A stretch of DNA of 52,435 nucleotides from Corallococcus sicarius (lineage in GTDB: Bacteria; Myxococcota; Myxococcia; Myxococcales; Myxococcaceae): contig NZ_RAWG01000028.1 of NCBI RefSeq assembly GCF_003611735.1, forward strand, positions 1 to 52,435, written 5' to 3'. This document shows positions 1 to 9,862 of the stretch, one piece after another; position 1 is the first letter of the stretch, and each line of letters opens with the position of its first letter. Both the position numbers and the translations under genes were made by a program. The notes beneath the pieces are model-generated. The model did no database searches. It was not told the origin of the DNA and worked only from the letters and a program-made list of their open reading frames with translations.

Positions 1-2
1 GG

Positions 3-113
3 CAGCTCCTGACCGAGCGCATGGAGCTTCTGGCGCTCCGAAAGCGCGTCCTGGACGAGCTGAGGCCCGCTTCCTCGGGAACGGGAACAAAGGCACCAAT
101 GCAACCGGTTTGA
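3..113 (+). CDS. dnaG: Partial: C-terminal end of probable DNA primase (DnaG)
   Basis: The open frame entering at base 3 encodes 36 residues, beginning QLLTERMELLALRKRVLDEL, and stops with TGA at 111-113. The leucine- and charge-rich helix fits the end of the DnaB-binding domain of primase. In many bacteria dnaG lies directly upstream of the major sigma factor gene, as here, with 90 bases between. That synteny carries most of the call because the visible peptide is too short to be diagnostic. Confidence 0.5.
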   Translation, partial: QLLTERMELLALRKRVLDELRPASSGTGTKAPMQPV

Positions 114-203
114 GTTCGCGTTTGTAAGAAAGCTCGACTTTGCGGTAGATCGGCCGGCTCGCCCAGGCCAAAGCACCTGATTTTCTTAAGGAGAAGTACC
201 CGA

Positions 204-2324
<2,121 letters not shown>

Positions 2325-2351
2325 CGCAAGCCGGCGGAAACATGCTGTCCT

Positions 2352-2389
2352 GAAGGCCCCCGCTCCCGCTTCGTGGACCGGGGGCCTTC
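2352..2389 (+). terminator. Rho-independent-type terminator after rpoD
   Basis: GAAGGCCCCCG (2352-2362) and CGGGGGCCTTC (2379-2389) form a perfect 11-bp stem with a 16-base loop, 28 bases after the rpoD stop. The following TCTCGTTTCC is only moderately T-rich, as is usual in high-GC genomes. Confidence 0.8.
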
Positions 2390-2424
2390 TCGTTTCCAGG
2401 GCTTGAGCCCATGAGGTCGCCCGC

Positions 2425-2757
2425 GTGCCGCCGAAGAAGCCCGCCGCCGCTCCCCTGCCCTTCCACGAGAGCGTGATGCACCAGGTGCGCTCCATCCCCC
2501 GGGGCGAGGTGCGCTCGTACGCGCAGGTGGCGCTCTACGCGGGACGGCCCGGCGGGGCGCGCGGCGTGGGCCGGGAGCTGAAGCTGCTGCCGGGCACGCG
2601 CACGCAGGTGCCCTGGTGGCGTGTCATCCGCTCGGACGGGACGCTGGCGCCCCTGGTGGCGCACGAGCAGGCGCGCCGGCTGCGACTGGAGGGCGTCACC
2701 GTGGCGGAGCGCGGACAGGTGTTCCGCGTGGCGCTGAAGGACCGCGAGGACGGCTGA
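2425..2757 (+). CDS. Alkyltransferase-like protein (ATL), MGMT domain without the acceptor Cys
   Basis: A 110-aa single-domain protein of the O6-alkylguanine-DNA alkyltransferase fold, covering only the DNA-binding C-terminal domain. FHESVMHQVRSIPRGEVRSYAQVA (13-36) is the start of that domain and GVGRELK holds the Arg-finger region. The active-site motif PCHRV of true methyltransferases reads PWWRV (63-67), so the alkyl-accepting Cys is Trp64 and the following His is Trp65. In ATL proteins this change gives lesion recognition without repair; they flag O6-alkylguanine for nucleotide excision repair. GTG at 2425 is the only start in frame that gives the family's usual length. The ATG at 2411 is in another frame. 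It stands alone between a terminator and a tRNA gene. Confidence 0.88.
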   Translation: MPPKKPAAAPLPFHESVMHQVRSIPRGEVRSYAQVALYAGRPGGARGVGRELKLLPGTRTQVPWWRVIRSDGTLAPLVAHEQARRLRLEGVTVAERGQVFRVALKDREDG

Positions 2758-2848
2758 CGCCAGGGCCTTGCCACGGGCGCGCGCGCGGGGAGATAGTCAG
2801 CCCGCGCCGCGCGATGAGGTCCGTCACGTCTGGCGTTGCAGACCGAGG

Positions 2849-2921
2849 GGGCCCTTAGCTCAGCGGTTAGAGCTGTCGGCTCATAACCGATTGGTCCCTG
2901 GTTCGAATCCAGGAGGGCCCA
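2849..2921 (+). tRNA. tRNA with anticodon CAT (elongator Met or Ile2)
   Basis: Complete cloverleaf. Acceptor stem GGGCCCT/AGGGCCC, D arm AGCTCAGCGGTTAGAGC, anticodon stem GTCGG/CCGAT with loop CTCATAA (anticodon CAT at 2882-2884), T arm CCTGG-TTCGAAT-CCAGG, discriminator A at 2921. The encoded 3' end is ACC, then T, so CCA is not fully encoded. The G1:C72 pair rules out initiator tRNA. The short D loop, the TTGGTC variable region and the CTTAGCTCAG start resemble bacterial tRNA-Ile2 (a CAU anticodon modified to lysidine by TilS) more than elongator tRNA-Met. This assignment is from memory of the E. coli sequences and is not certain. Confidence 0.95.
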
Positions 2922-2982
2922 CCTTCCTCTCCCTCGTCTGATGTCCCGGCCCACAGGAAGCGGAAGCTGCTCCGGGCACCCC

Positions 2983-3783
2983 ATGAGACTGCCGATATTC
3001 CAGATTGATGCCTTCACCGACAGGGTGTTTGGCGGCAACCCGGCCGCGGTCTGCCCGTTGGCACATTGGCTGCCCGACACCGTGATGCAGCGAATCGCGA
3101 TGGAGAACGCGGTCGCTGAAACCGCCTTCTTCGTCCCACGGGGGCAGGATTACGAGCTCCGCTGGTTCACTCCTGAGATCGAGATGGACTTGTGCGGGCA
3201 CGCCACGCTGGCCGCCGCGCATGTGATTGCGCGGCATCTCGACCCGTCCGTCGAATCGATCCGGTTCCATTCGAACAGCGGCGAGCTGTTCGTCCGCATC
3301 GACGCGGAGTTCATCACCCTGGATTTCCCGTCGCGCAAGCCGGAGCCTGCGCAGGCTCCGGCGATCATCCTGGAGGCGTTCCATTTCAAGCCGACCGAAG
3401 TCCTGAAGTCCCGTGACTACGTCCTGGTGTTCGAGGACGAAGACACCATCCGGCGCCTCACTCCTGACCGGAACCTGCTCGACCGCATCAACCTCGACCC
3501 AGGCGGTGTTGTCGCAACCGCCAGGGGACGCGACGTCGATTTCGTATCGCGATACTTCACGCCTCAAGCCAGCATCTTCGAAGACCCTGTCACCGGCTCC
3601 GCGCATTGTTCGCTCGTGCCCTACTGGGCCGAAAAGCTGGGCAAGGAATCGATGGTCGCGATGCAGTTGTCGCCGCGAACCGGCACGCTGCACTGCCGGC
3701 AACAGAACGACCGGGTGCTGCTGGCCGGCAAGGCTGTCACGTATCTCGAAGGGCAACTGACGCTCCACCCCGACGCCGGGTGA
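2983..3783 (+). CDS. PhzF family isomerase/epimerase
   Basis: A 266-aa protein of the PhzF/diaminopimelate-epimerase-like fold. PhzF in phenazine producers isomerises dihydro-hydroxyanthranilate; most homologues have unknown substrates. The N-terminus reads IFQIDAFTDRVFGGNPAAV, and MENAVAETAFF carries the general acid/base Glu at residue 46. DLCGHATLA is the conserved motif of the first lobe and EDPVTGSAHC the corresponding motif of the second. The ATG at 2983 was preferred to an ATG 14 codons upstream (2941) because homology begins at MRLPIFQID; no strong ribosome binding site is visible for either. No other phenazine gene is near, so a role in phenazine synthesis is not supported. Confidence 0.93.
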   Translation: MRLPIFQIDAFTDRVFGGNPAAVCPLAHWLPDTVMQRIAMENAVAETAFFVPRGQDYELRWFTPEIEMDLCGHATLAAAHVIARHLDPSVESIRFHSNSGELFVRIDAEFITLDFPSRKPEPAQAPAIILEAFHFKPTEVLKSRDYVLVFEDEDTIRRLTPDRNLLDRINLDPGGVVATARGRDVDFVSRYFTPQASIFEDPVTGSAHCSLVPYWAEKLGKESMVAMQLSPRTGTLHCRQQNDRVLLAGKAVTYLEGQLTLHPDAG

Positions 3784-4311
3784 AGCGGGGCAGGTAACGT
3801 CTCCTTGAAGGGATGCAGCGGGCCCGCAGGTTCACACTGCCGGGCTCGCAGGGTCGAAGGCTGCGTTCCACCCAGTCTGCGGCGAGCTTGCCGCCTTTGA
3901 CCTGCCTCCACACCGCGCACAGGCGACACGTCCAGCAGGAACGCCCTGCTTGAGCAGCCCGGCCCCATCCACCCGCGCCGTCCCCTGCGTCCTCAGCGCC
4001 TCCACCGTCGCGGCCCAACAGAGGCGCTCCTTGCGTGGGCCCGCCTCCGTCCCCGTTTGAGGCGCGTTCAAGCGTGCGGGCAGCGTCCTCACGGAAATCT
4101 TGGGACGCGGCTTCGTCCCGTCCCTCTTTACCCACGAGAGCATGAGCAGCGGCCTGCGTCGACTCGCGCCTGGGGGCATCCCCCCAGGCGGGGTGCTTGT
4201 CCATTCCCATCGCAACCCAAGCTCAGGCGTCCCGAAGCCCTGCGGTTGTTGTTCCACTTTCGCCCTGTCCCAGCACGTTCGGGCAGGCGCGCCACGGTCC
4301 TGGAGTTCGTC
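3784..4311. other. Gene-poor stretch of 528 bases
   Basis: No convincing gene. On the minus strand an open frame gives a Cys- and Lys-containing peptide over 3832-4180 without a start of its own or a recognisable motif, so it could be the remnant of a lost gene. A 27-base segment at the PhzF stop (3768-3794) recurs inverted at 9745-9771. The last part must hold the promoter of the gene that starts at 4312; no clear -35/-10 pair is visible. Confidence 0.4.
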
Positions 4312-6654
4312 ATGCCGCCTCCGAAGGTTGATCCGCCGAAGCCGCGCATCCCCGTCACCCCGGTTCCGCCACCGAAGCCTTCCGTTGTCACGCCGGAGAA
4401 GAAGCGCGCGGCGGAGGCCAGAAAGACCGCCGACACGGCGCGCACGGAAGCGGCCAGGGCCCAGATCCAGGCCCAGCGGGACGACAAGAAGGCGAGGGCC
4501 GCCGAGCAGGTGAACAAGGAGGCCCAGAAGGAGAAGGCGGAGGCCGAGAAGGCGCTCACGAAGGCTCGCGGCCACCGCGAGTCGGACACGCCCCGCGATA
4601 ACGGGCAGGCCCCCCGTCCGGGAGACACCGCGCGGCAGCAGCCGCCCGACCAGCGGGAGAGGGCCGCGGAGGACAAGGTCGCCCAGACGTCGGCCCGGGC
4701 CGCGGAGACCTCCCGGGATGCGCGGGGAGCTCGAGAGCAGGCGGAGACCTCCCAGCGTGAGGCCCTCAAGAAGGCGGATGCCGCGCTGAGCGCGCAGAAG
4801 GCGGCCAATACCGGGGCGAAGGCCGCCGGGCTCCGGGAGCCCTTTCCCAGGGCGAACGAGGTCCGCGACGTCTACGACGCGGGAAGCCTGGACACGAAGG
4901 CGCAGCAGCGGCTCTTCGGCGCCCGGACACCCGTGACGCCGTCGCAGGCCGCGAAGGCGGACGCCCAACGCGTCGCGGAGGCAACCCAGCGCAGCCCGCG
5001 CGAGGGCGCCGAGGAGCTGAGCCGCCAGCTGTCGCTCAGCACGGACCCGAAATACCAGGCCGCGCTCACCCGCGAGACCTCGCCGCAGACGGACCGGATG
5101 GTCGCCTCACTGAAGGATCCGAAGACGCGCCCGGAGGACGCGCGGGCCACGGTGAAGGAGCTGGCCCGAAGCGCCAGTCTGGGGGGCAAGGAGGCACGCA
5201 GCCGCATCGCCCAACAGTTCCACCAGCACGGCGTCTCGGCCGCGGACGTGGTCAACGCGGACTCGAAGGACGGCAAGGTGGCCGCGCTCGGCAATGAGCT
5301 GGCCCGCCAGCAGCTCCCTACAGAGCTCCAGCATACTCAGGGCTACAACTTCTCCCTCGAACGGGGCCCCGCGACGGTCGAAATCTCGAAGGAGGTCGAC
5401 CAGCGGGTGAAGCGGGAGAACGGCTTCGTCACGGCGACCGTCGAGGCGGAGACCTCCCTCACCGTGGGAGGCCAAGTGTCGGTAGGGAAGGCGACCGTGG
5501 GAGCTGAACTGTCCGCAGGCCTGTCCCGTGGCGAGAAGATGTCCTACGAGTTCAAGGTGACGGAGGCGGACTACGAGCGCATCAAGAAGGGGGAGATTCC
5601 GCCTCCAAACCCGCTGGACCCGAGCACCCTCCCCGACAAGGGCTCGGTCAAGATCGAACAGTCCCAGCTGACCGGGACGTCCCTGGAGATGGGGGTGCGC
5701 TACCACGCCGTCGAACTGGGGACGCAGGACTCGACGAAGCACGGCAAGGGGACATCCATCGAGGTGTCCCGTGACAAGAACAAGGTCCAGGTCACCCAGG
5801 GACCCACCGAGTTCTTCGAGGGCGACCACGGGCCCTCCGTTGGCGTAGGGATTGGGGACTGGAGCGCCAAGGCCCACCTCGGGAGGAAGGACTCGCTGAG
5901 CGAGTACAAGCTGAGGACCGCGGAGTTCGATCTCGGCACGAAGGCGGGGAAGCAGGCCTTCGACAAGTACCAGGACAGTGGCCTGATCCCGGAGAAGCCC
6001 GTGCCGGGGGTCGACAAGACGCTGCGTATCGACAAGGTGAACTACGAATCGCAGGGCAAGCTGGGCGTCACCTTCAGCGTCGACGGGCCGCTGGAGTCCC
6101 AGGGCCTGACAGGCACGGGCGACGAACTGAAGGGCGGAGCCGAGGGCGGGGCCACACTCACCACGGGGAAGAACACCGCCGAGGCGGTCGTGGAGCACCG
6201 CCCGGATGGGACGCGCGCCGTCACCTTCCAGGCTGGGTACGGCGACACGAAGAGCACCGCGACGTTCAAGAGCGAGTTCGACAAGAACGGCAAGCCCATT
6301 CCAGGCAAGGACGAGTACGAGGTCACCCTCAATCCGCCGCAGCTCGACCGCGAGGCCCTGGTGTATGCGTGGACCGGGGACGCCGAGAAGGCCCGGCGCG
6401 CCAAGGAGTCGGGGGGCCCCGTCACAGTGAAGTTCACGGGCGACGACCTGGCGCGAATCCGCGAGCGGGCCCATGCGGAGACCCTGACGCGCCCCAAGGG
6501 CTTCAGCCCCCATGACTGGGATGTCAAGAGTGACATGGAGCTCATGCACAAGCTGATCGCGATCCCCTCCCATGACGTGGCGCTGGACTCGCTGGACCTG
6601 AACCACCTGGTGGAGCCTGGGAGCAAGCCGCTCCCCGGCACCATCCAGTGGTAG
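4312..6654 (+). CDS. Hypothetical protein with coiled-coil N-terminus and beta-rich C-terminus
   Basis: 780 aa from the ATG at 4312, where the sequence begins with a Pro-rich tail (MPPPKVDPPKPRIP). An upstream extension of 85 codons in the same frame has no coding character. Residues about 27-165 are an Ala/Glu/Lys/Arg-rich coiled coil (EKKRAAEARKTADTARTEAA). About 170-370 are polar and helical. From about 370 on the protein alternates charged and Gly/Thr/Val segments typical of beta structure (TVGGQVSVGKATVGAELSAG; GVTFSVDGPL). There is no signal peptide and no membrane helix. Its Pro-rich head and coiled coil recall large myxobacterial proteins linked to polymorphic toxins, but no toxin or immunity domain is recognised. 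Function unknown. Confidence 0.75.
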   Translation: MPPPKVDPPKPRIPVTPVPPPKPSVVTPEKKRAAEARKTADTARTEAARAQIQAQRDDKKARAAEQVNKEAQKEKAEAEKALTKARGHRESDTPRDNGQAPRPGDTARQQPPDQRERAAEDKVAQTSARAAETSRDARGAREQAETSQREALKKADAALSAQKAANTGAKAAGLREPFPRANEVRDVYDAGSLDTKAQQRLFGARTPVTPSQAAKADAQRVAEATQRSPREGAEELSRQLSLSTDPKYQAALTRETSPQTDRMVASLKDPKTRPEDARATVKELARSASLGGKEARSRIAQQFHQHGVSAADVVNADSKDGKVAALGNELARQQLPTELQHTQGYNFSLERGPATVEISKEVDQRVKRENGFVTATVEAETSLTVGGQVSVGKATVGAELSAGLSRGEKMSYEFKVTEADYERIKKGEIPPPNPLDPSTLPDKGSVKIEQSQLTGTSLEMGVRYHAVELGTQDSTKHGKGTSIEVSRDKNKVQVTQGPTEFFEGDHGPSVGVGIGDWSAKAHLGRKDSLSEYKLRTAEFDLGTKAGKQAFDKYQDSGLIPEKPVPGVDKTLRIDKVNYESQGKLGVTFSVDGPLESQGLTGTGDELKGGAEGGATLTTGKNTAEAVVEHRPDGTRAVTFQAGYGDTKSTATFKSEFDKNGKPIPGKDEYEVTLNPPQLDREALVYAWTGDAEKARRAKESGGPVTVKFTGDDLARIRERAHAETLTRPKGFSPHDWDVKSDMELMHKLIAIPSHDVALDSLDLNHLVEPGSKPLPGTIQW

Positions 6655-6724
6655 GGCCCGGCGCCTGAATCCCTTGCACGGACCTCATCGGGTCGGACCT
6701 GCGACATGCGGCTGCGGACGGGCC

Positions 6725-7636
6725 TCAGCCCCCGCCGCGCGGCCGCGCCCGCCCGGGTGTCGTCAGCTCCTGCGCGAGCGCTTCGCGCAGGATGCCCGCC
6801 AGTTGGGCCACGGTCTTGCTCGGCTCCCGTTCGGCCCTGAGCAGGTGCACCGGAATGCTCCCGAGCGCGGGCAGGCCCGAGGCGCCGGGCTCCAGCACGG
6901 CCAGCGTCTTCGGCAGGCCGAAGGCCGTTCGCAGCGTCACGCCCAACCCCGCCTCGGCCGCCGCCCACAGGCCCGCGAGGCTCGGGCTCGCGAACGCGAT
7001 CCGCCAGGCGAGCCCCTTCCGGTCCAGGGCCGTCGTACAGGCCTCCCGGAACACGCAGGGCGCTTCGAAGGCGATGAGCGGCAGCGGCTGGCCGCGGCTT
7101 CCCGTCACCTGCCAGCCAGGCTGACCAATCCACACGAGCGGCAGCTCCGCGATGCGTTCACTGCAGCCGCGCGCCCCACCGCTCCAGGCCAGCGCGAGGT
7201 CCAGCTTGCCCGTCATCACGTGGTTGACGAGGTGGGCGTTGCGCTCGGTGCGCACCTCGATGCGCACCGCCGGATGCGCGCGCGCGAAGGTGCTGAGCAC
7301 CCGGGGCAGCCAGGTTTCGGCGAAGTCCTGCGGCAACCCCAGGCGGACCTCGCCCTCCAACTCGCTGCCCCGCAAGCTGTCCACGGTCTGATCATTCAGC
7401 TCAAGAATGCGCCGCGCGCAGCCCAGCAGCACCTCTCCCGCCTCGGTCAGGACCAGCCCGCGCCCGGAGCGTTCCACCAGCGCGCGGCCCACCTGCTCCT
7501 CCAGTTTGCGCAGCTGGGAGCTCACCGCGGACGGTGAACGGCCCACCCGTGCGGCGGCCCGAGCGAAGCTGCCCAGTTCGAAGGCCGTCACGAACGTCCG
7601 CAAGACATCCATGTCCAGGTTGATCCGGGGGAGCAT
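6725..7636 (-). CDS. LysR family transcriptional regulator
   Basis: 303 aa. The N-terminal winged helix-turn-helix (about 6-65) reads LDMDVLRTFVTAFELGSFARAAARVGRSPSAVSSQLRKLEEQVG, which is typical of LysR proteins. The effector-binding domain (about 90-290) has two lobes, with ELPLVWIGQPGW and WRIAFASPSLAGLWAAAEAGLGV. The ATG at 7636 gives MLPRINLDMDV; the longer frame upstream is a shadow of the opposite gene. It diverges from the M61-type peptidase gene across a 75-base gap holding a perfect inverted repeat (7638-7654) that touches its start codon. This is the classic arrangement for autorepression and control of the neighbour. The inducer is unknown. Confidence 0.94.
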   Translation of the reverse strand: MLPRINLDMDVLRTFVTAFELGSFARAAARVGRSPSAVSSQLRKLEEQVGRALVERSGRGLVLTEAGEVLLGCARRILELNDQTVDSLRGSELEGEVRLGLPQDFAETWLPRVLSTFARAHPAVRIEVRTERNAHLVNHVMTGKLDLALAWSGGARGCSERIAELPLVWIGQPGWQVTGSRGQPLPLIAFEAPCVFREACTTALDRKGLAWRIAFASPSLAGLWAAAEAGLGVTLRTAFGLPKTLAVLEPGASGLPALGSIPVHLLRAEREPSKTVAQLAGILREALAQELTTPGRARPRGGG

Positions 7637-7637
7637 C

Positions 7638-7654
7638 GTTCGATTTCCTCGAAC
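7638..7654. promoter_or_regulatory. LTTR box between lysR and the M61 gene
   Basis: GTTCGATTTCCTCGAAC is a 6+5+6 perfect inverted repeat that contains the T-N11-A pattern of LysR-type binding sites (T at 7640, A at 7652). It begins one base from the LysR start codon and lies 57 bases from the start of the divergent peptidase gene. Confidence 0.65.
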
Positions 7655-7711
7655 CCAGGCTTCCAGACTTCGGAATTTTCGGCAAGACGGGTCCGGGATA
7701 CGACGCGTTTC

Positions 7712-9691
7712 ATGCTGGCCTCTCCCGCCCCTCCTCGAAGCGTCAGGCTCCTGCCATGCGTTGTCGCCACGGTGGCCCTCTGGATGGTTTCGACGGCGGC
7801 GCACGCCCAGGCCCCCTCTGCATCCCAGTCCTGGCCGCTGCCCCAACCCGCGCCCATGCCGCCGCCCATCGAGGCGCCGCGTGACACGCCCTTCCCCGGC
7901 ACCATCCGCTTGCACGTCGACGCCACCGACACGGCGCACAGTCTCTTCCGCGTCAAGCAAACCCTCCCGGTCGCGCCCGGAAGGCGGCTGACGCTGTTCT
8001 TCCCGCAGTGGCTTCCTGGGGACCATGGGCCCACCGGTCGGTTGGAAGGACTCGCGGGGCTGAAGGTCCAGGCCGGGAAGAGAGTCATTGCCTGGACCCG
8101 CGACGCCGTCCAGGTCGCGGCCTTCCACATCGACATCCCCGCCGGCGTGACGTCCATCGACGTGCACTCCCAGTTCCTGGGCGCCACGGAGCCGCGCGTG
8201 GGCCCGGTGGTGGCCACGGCCACGATGCTGGACCTGCAATGGCACAACCTGGTGCTGTATCCCGCAGGCCATTACGCCCGGCGCATCACCTATGTGGCCA
8301 GCGTGAAGCTGCCGCCTGGCTGGGAGTTCGCCTCGGCGCTGACCGTCGCCCGGCGGGACGGCGGTGAGGTCCGGTTCCAGCCGGTGACGCTGGACACGCT
8401 GGTCGACTCGCCTGTGATTGCCGGCCGTGCCTTCAAACGCATCCTCTTGAGCGATGATCCCGTCCCGGTCCACGTGAACATCGTCGCCGACGACGCCTCG
8501 GGGCTCGAACCACCTCCCGGATTCGTCCAGGGCTACCAGGCACTCGTGCAACAGGCCTACCGGCTCTTCGGCTCGCAACACTACGACCATTACGACCTGA
8601 TGGTCTGGCTGGCGGACGGCTTCGGCCCCAGCTACTTCGAACACCTCCGCTCGGGTGAGAACGCCCTGCCCGCCGACTTCTTCACGACCTGGAAGGACAA
8701 ACCCGAGCACCGTGGACGTCTGGCGCATGGGTTCGTCCATTCGTGGAACGGCCTGTTCCGCCGCCCCGCGGAGATGTGGACGCCGGACTTCAACACGCCG
8801 GAGCGCGACTCACTGCTCTGGGTCTTCGAGGGATTGACGTCCTACTGGCAGGACGTGCTCACCACCCGGGCAGGGTTGTGGACGCGGGAGGACGCGCTCG
8901 ACGACTGGGCCACGACCGCGGCGGCCATGGCCAACCGACCCGGCCGGCGCTGGCGCCCGCTCCGGGATGTGACCCACGACGCCGTCGTGCAGCGCCGCAA
9001 GCCGCTCTCCTGGCAGGGCTGGCAGCGCGACATGTTCGACGCCTACTCCGAGGGCGCGTTGATCTGGCTGGAGGCCGACACGCTGATCCGGCAGCGCAGT
9101 GGCGGCCGCAAGTCGCTGGATGACTTCGCACGCGCGTTCTTCGGCGTCCGCGCGGGCAGCCAGGTGACGATGACGTACACGCTGGAAGACATCGTCACCA
9201 CGCTCAATGACATCCAGCCCCATGACTGGTCAGGCTTCTTCCGCTCCCGGATTGAAGAGACCCGCGACGCTCCGCCCTTGGGTGGAATCACGCAAGGCGG
9301 CTACACGCTCGCCTGGAGCGAGGAACCCACGGGCGCCGTCCGGCGGGCCGAGGCGGCGAGCGGGAACGTGGACCTCGGCGACTGCCTCGGCATGACGCTC
9401 GCGAAGGACGGCAAGGTGCTCCGGGTGGATTGGGAGAGGCCTGCCTTCAAGGTGGGCCTGCTGCCCGGCGCGGTGGTGACGGCCGTGAACGGGAGCCCCT
9501 ACGACGCGCAAGGACTGAAGGACGCCGTCAAGGCCACCGCGAAACAAGCGCCCTTGCGGCTCTCCTGGCGCCAGGGCACGGCCACCCGTTCCGCCCTCAT
9601 TCCCTGGCATGAGGGGCTGCGCTACCCCCGGCTTCGGCGGGTCGAGGGCACACCGGCGATCCTGGATGAAATCCTGGCGCCACGCGACTGA
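7712..9691 (+). CDS. M61 glycyl-aminopeptidase-like protein, catalytic Glu replaced by Gly
   Basis: 659 aa, exported: a signal peptide (about 1-31) ends in AHAQA. Residues about 40-230 form the beta-rich N-terminal domain of M61 peptidases, about 245-530 the metallopeptidase domain and about 560-640 a PDZ-like domain with VNGSPYDAQGLKDAV. In M61 enzymes the motif HExxH-x-W-N binds zinc; here it reads HGFVHSWN (His339, Gly340, His343). The third ligand Glu373 is kept (VFEGLTSYW). Both His ligands and Glu373 remain while the general base is missing, so zinc could bind but ordinary peptidase activity is doubtful. The codon is GGG (8729-8731), one transition from GAG. It is divergent from a LysR gene with a shared operator. 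Confidence 0.9.
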   Translation: MLASPAPPRSVRLLPCVVATVALWMVSTAAHAQAPSASQSWPLPQPAPMPPPIEAPRDTPFPGTIRLHVDATDTAHSLFRVKQTLPVAPGRRLTLFFPQWLPGDHGPTGRLEGLAGLKVQAGKRVIAWTRDAVQVAAFHIDIPAGVTSIDVHSQFLGATEPRVGPVVATATMLDLQWHNLVLYPAGHYARRITYVASVKLPPGWEFASALTVARRDGGEVRFQPVTLDTLVDSPVIAGRAFKRILLSDDPVPVHVNIVADDASGLEPPPGFVQGYQALVQQAYRLFGSQHYDHYDLMVWLADGFGPSYFEHLRSGENALPADFFTTWKDKPEHRGRLAHGFVHSWNGLFRRPAEMWTPDFNTPERDSLLWVFEGLTSYWQDVLTTRAGLWTREDALDDWATTAAAMANRPGRRWRPLRDVTHDAVVQRRKPLSWQGWQRDMFDAYSEGALIWLEADTLIRQRSGGRKSLDDFARAFFGVRAGSQVTMTYTLEDIVTTLNDIQPHDWSGFFRSRIEETRDAPPLGGITQGGYTLAWSEEPTGAVRRAEAASGNVDLGDCLGMTLAKDGKVLRVDWERPAFKVGLLPGAVVTAVNGSPYDAQGLKDAVKATAKQAPLRLSWRQGTATRSALIPWHEGLRYPRLRRVEGTPAILDEILAPRD

Positions 9692-9862
9692 CACCCCTGC
9701 TTGCGGGCAAGCGGTATCGCTCCGGCCTGTGCGGCCAGCCAGGGTCTGCCTCGCTTCACCAGGCGTCGGGGGGGATTGGGCCCGGGCTGTGGACGCGTCG
9801 AACTTCTCGCCCGTCCCCACCCGCACGCGGATATCGCGCCCGGCGGCACCTTCACACGGCGG

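Noticed and set aside
7637-8740. Upstream extension of the lysR frame to 671 codons
   Set aside because: The extra 368 residues run antisense to the M61 gene and through the LTTR box; LysR homology begins at MLPRINLDMDV.
9692-9862. Possible small gene after the M61 gene
   Set aside because: Only GC-driven open frames; no start with ribosome binding site and no motif.
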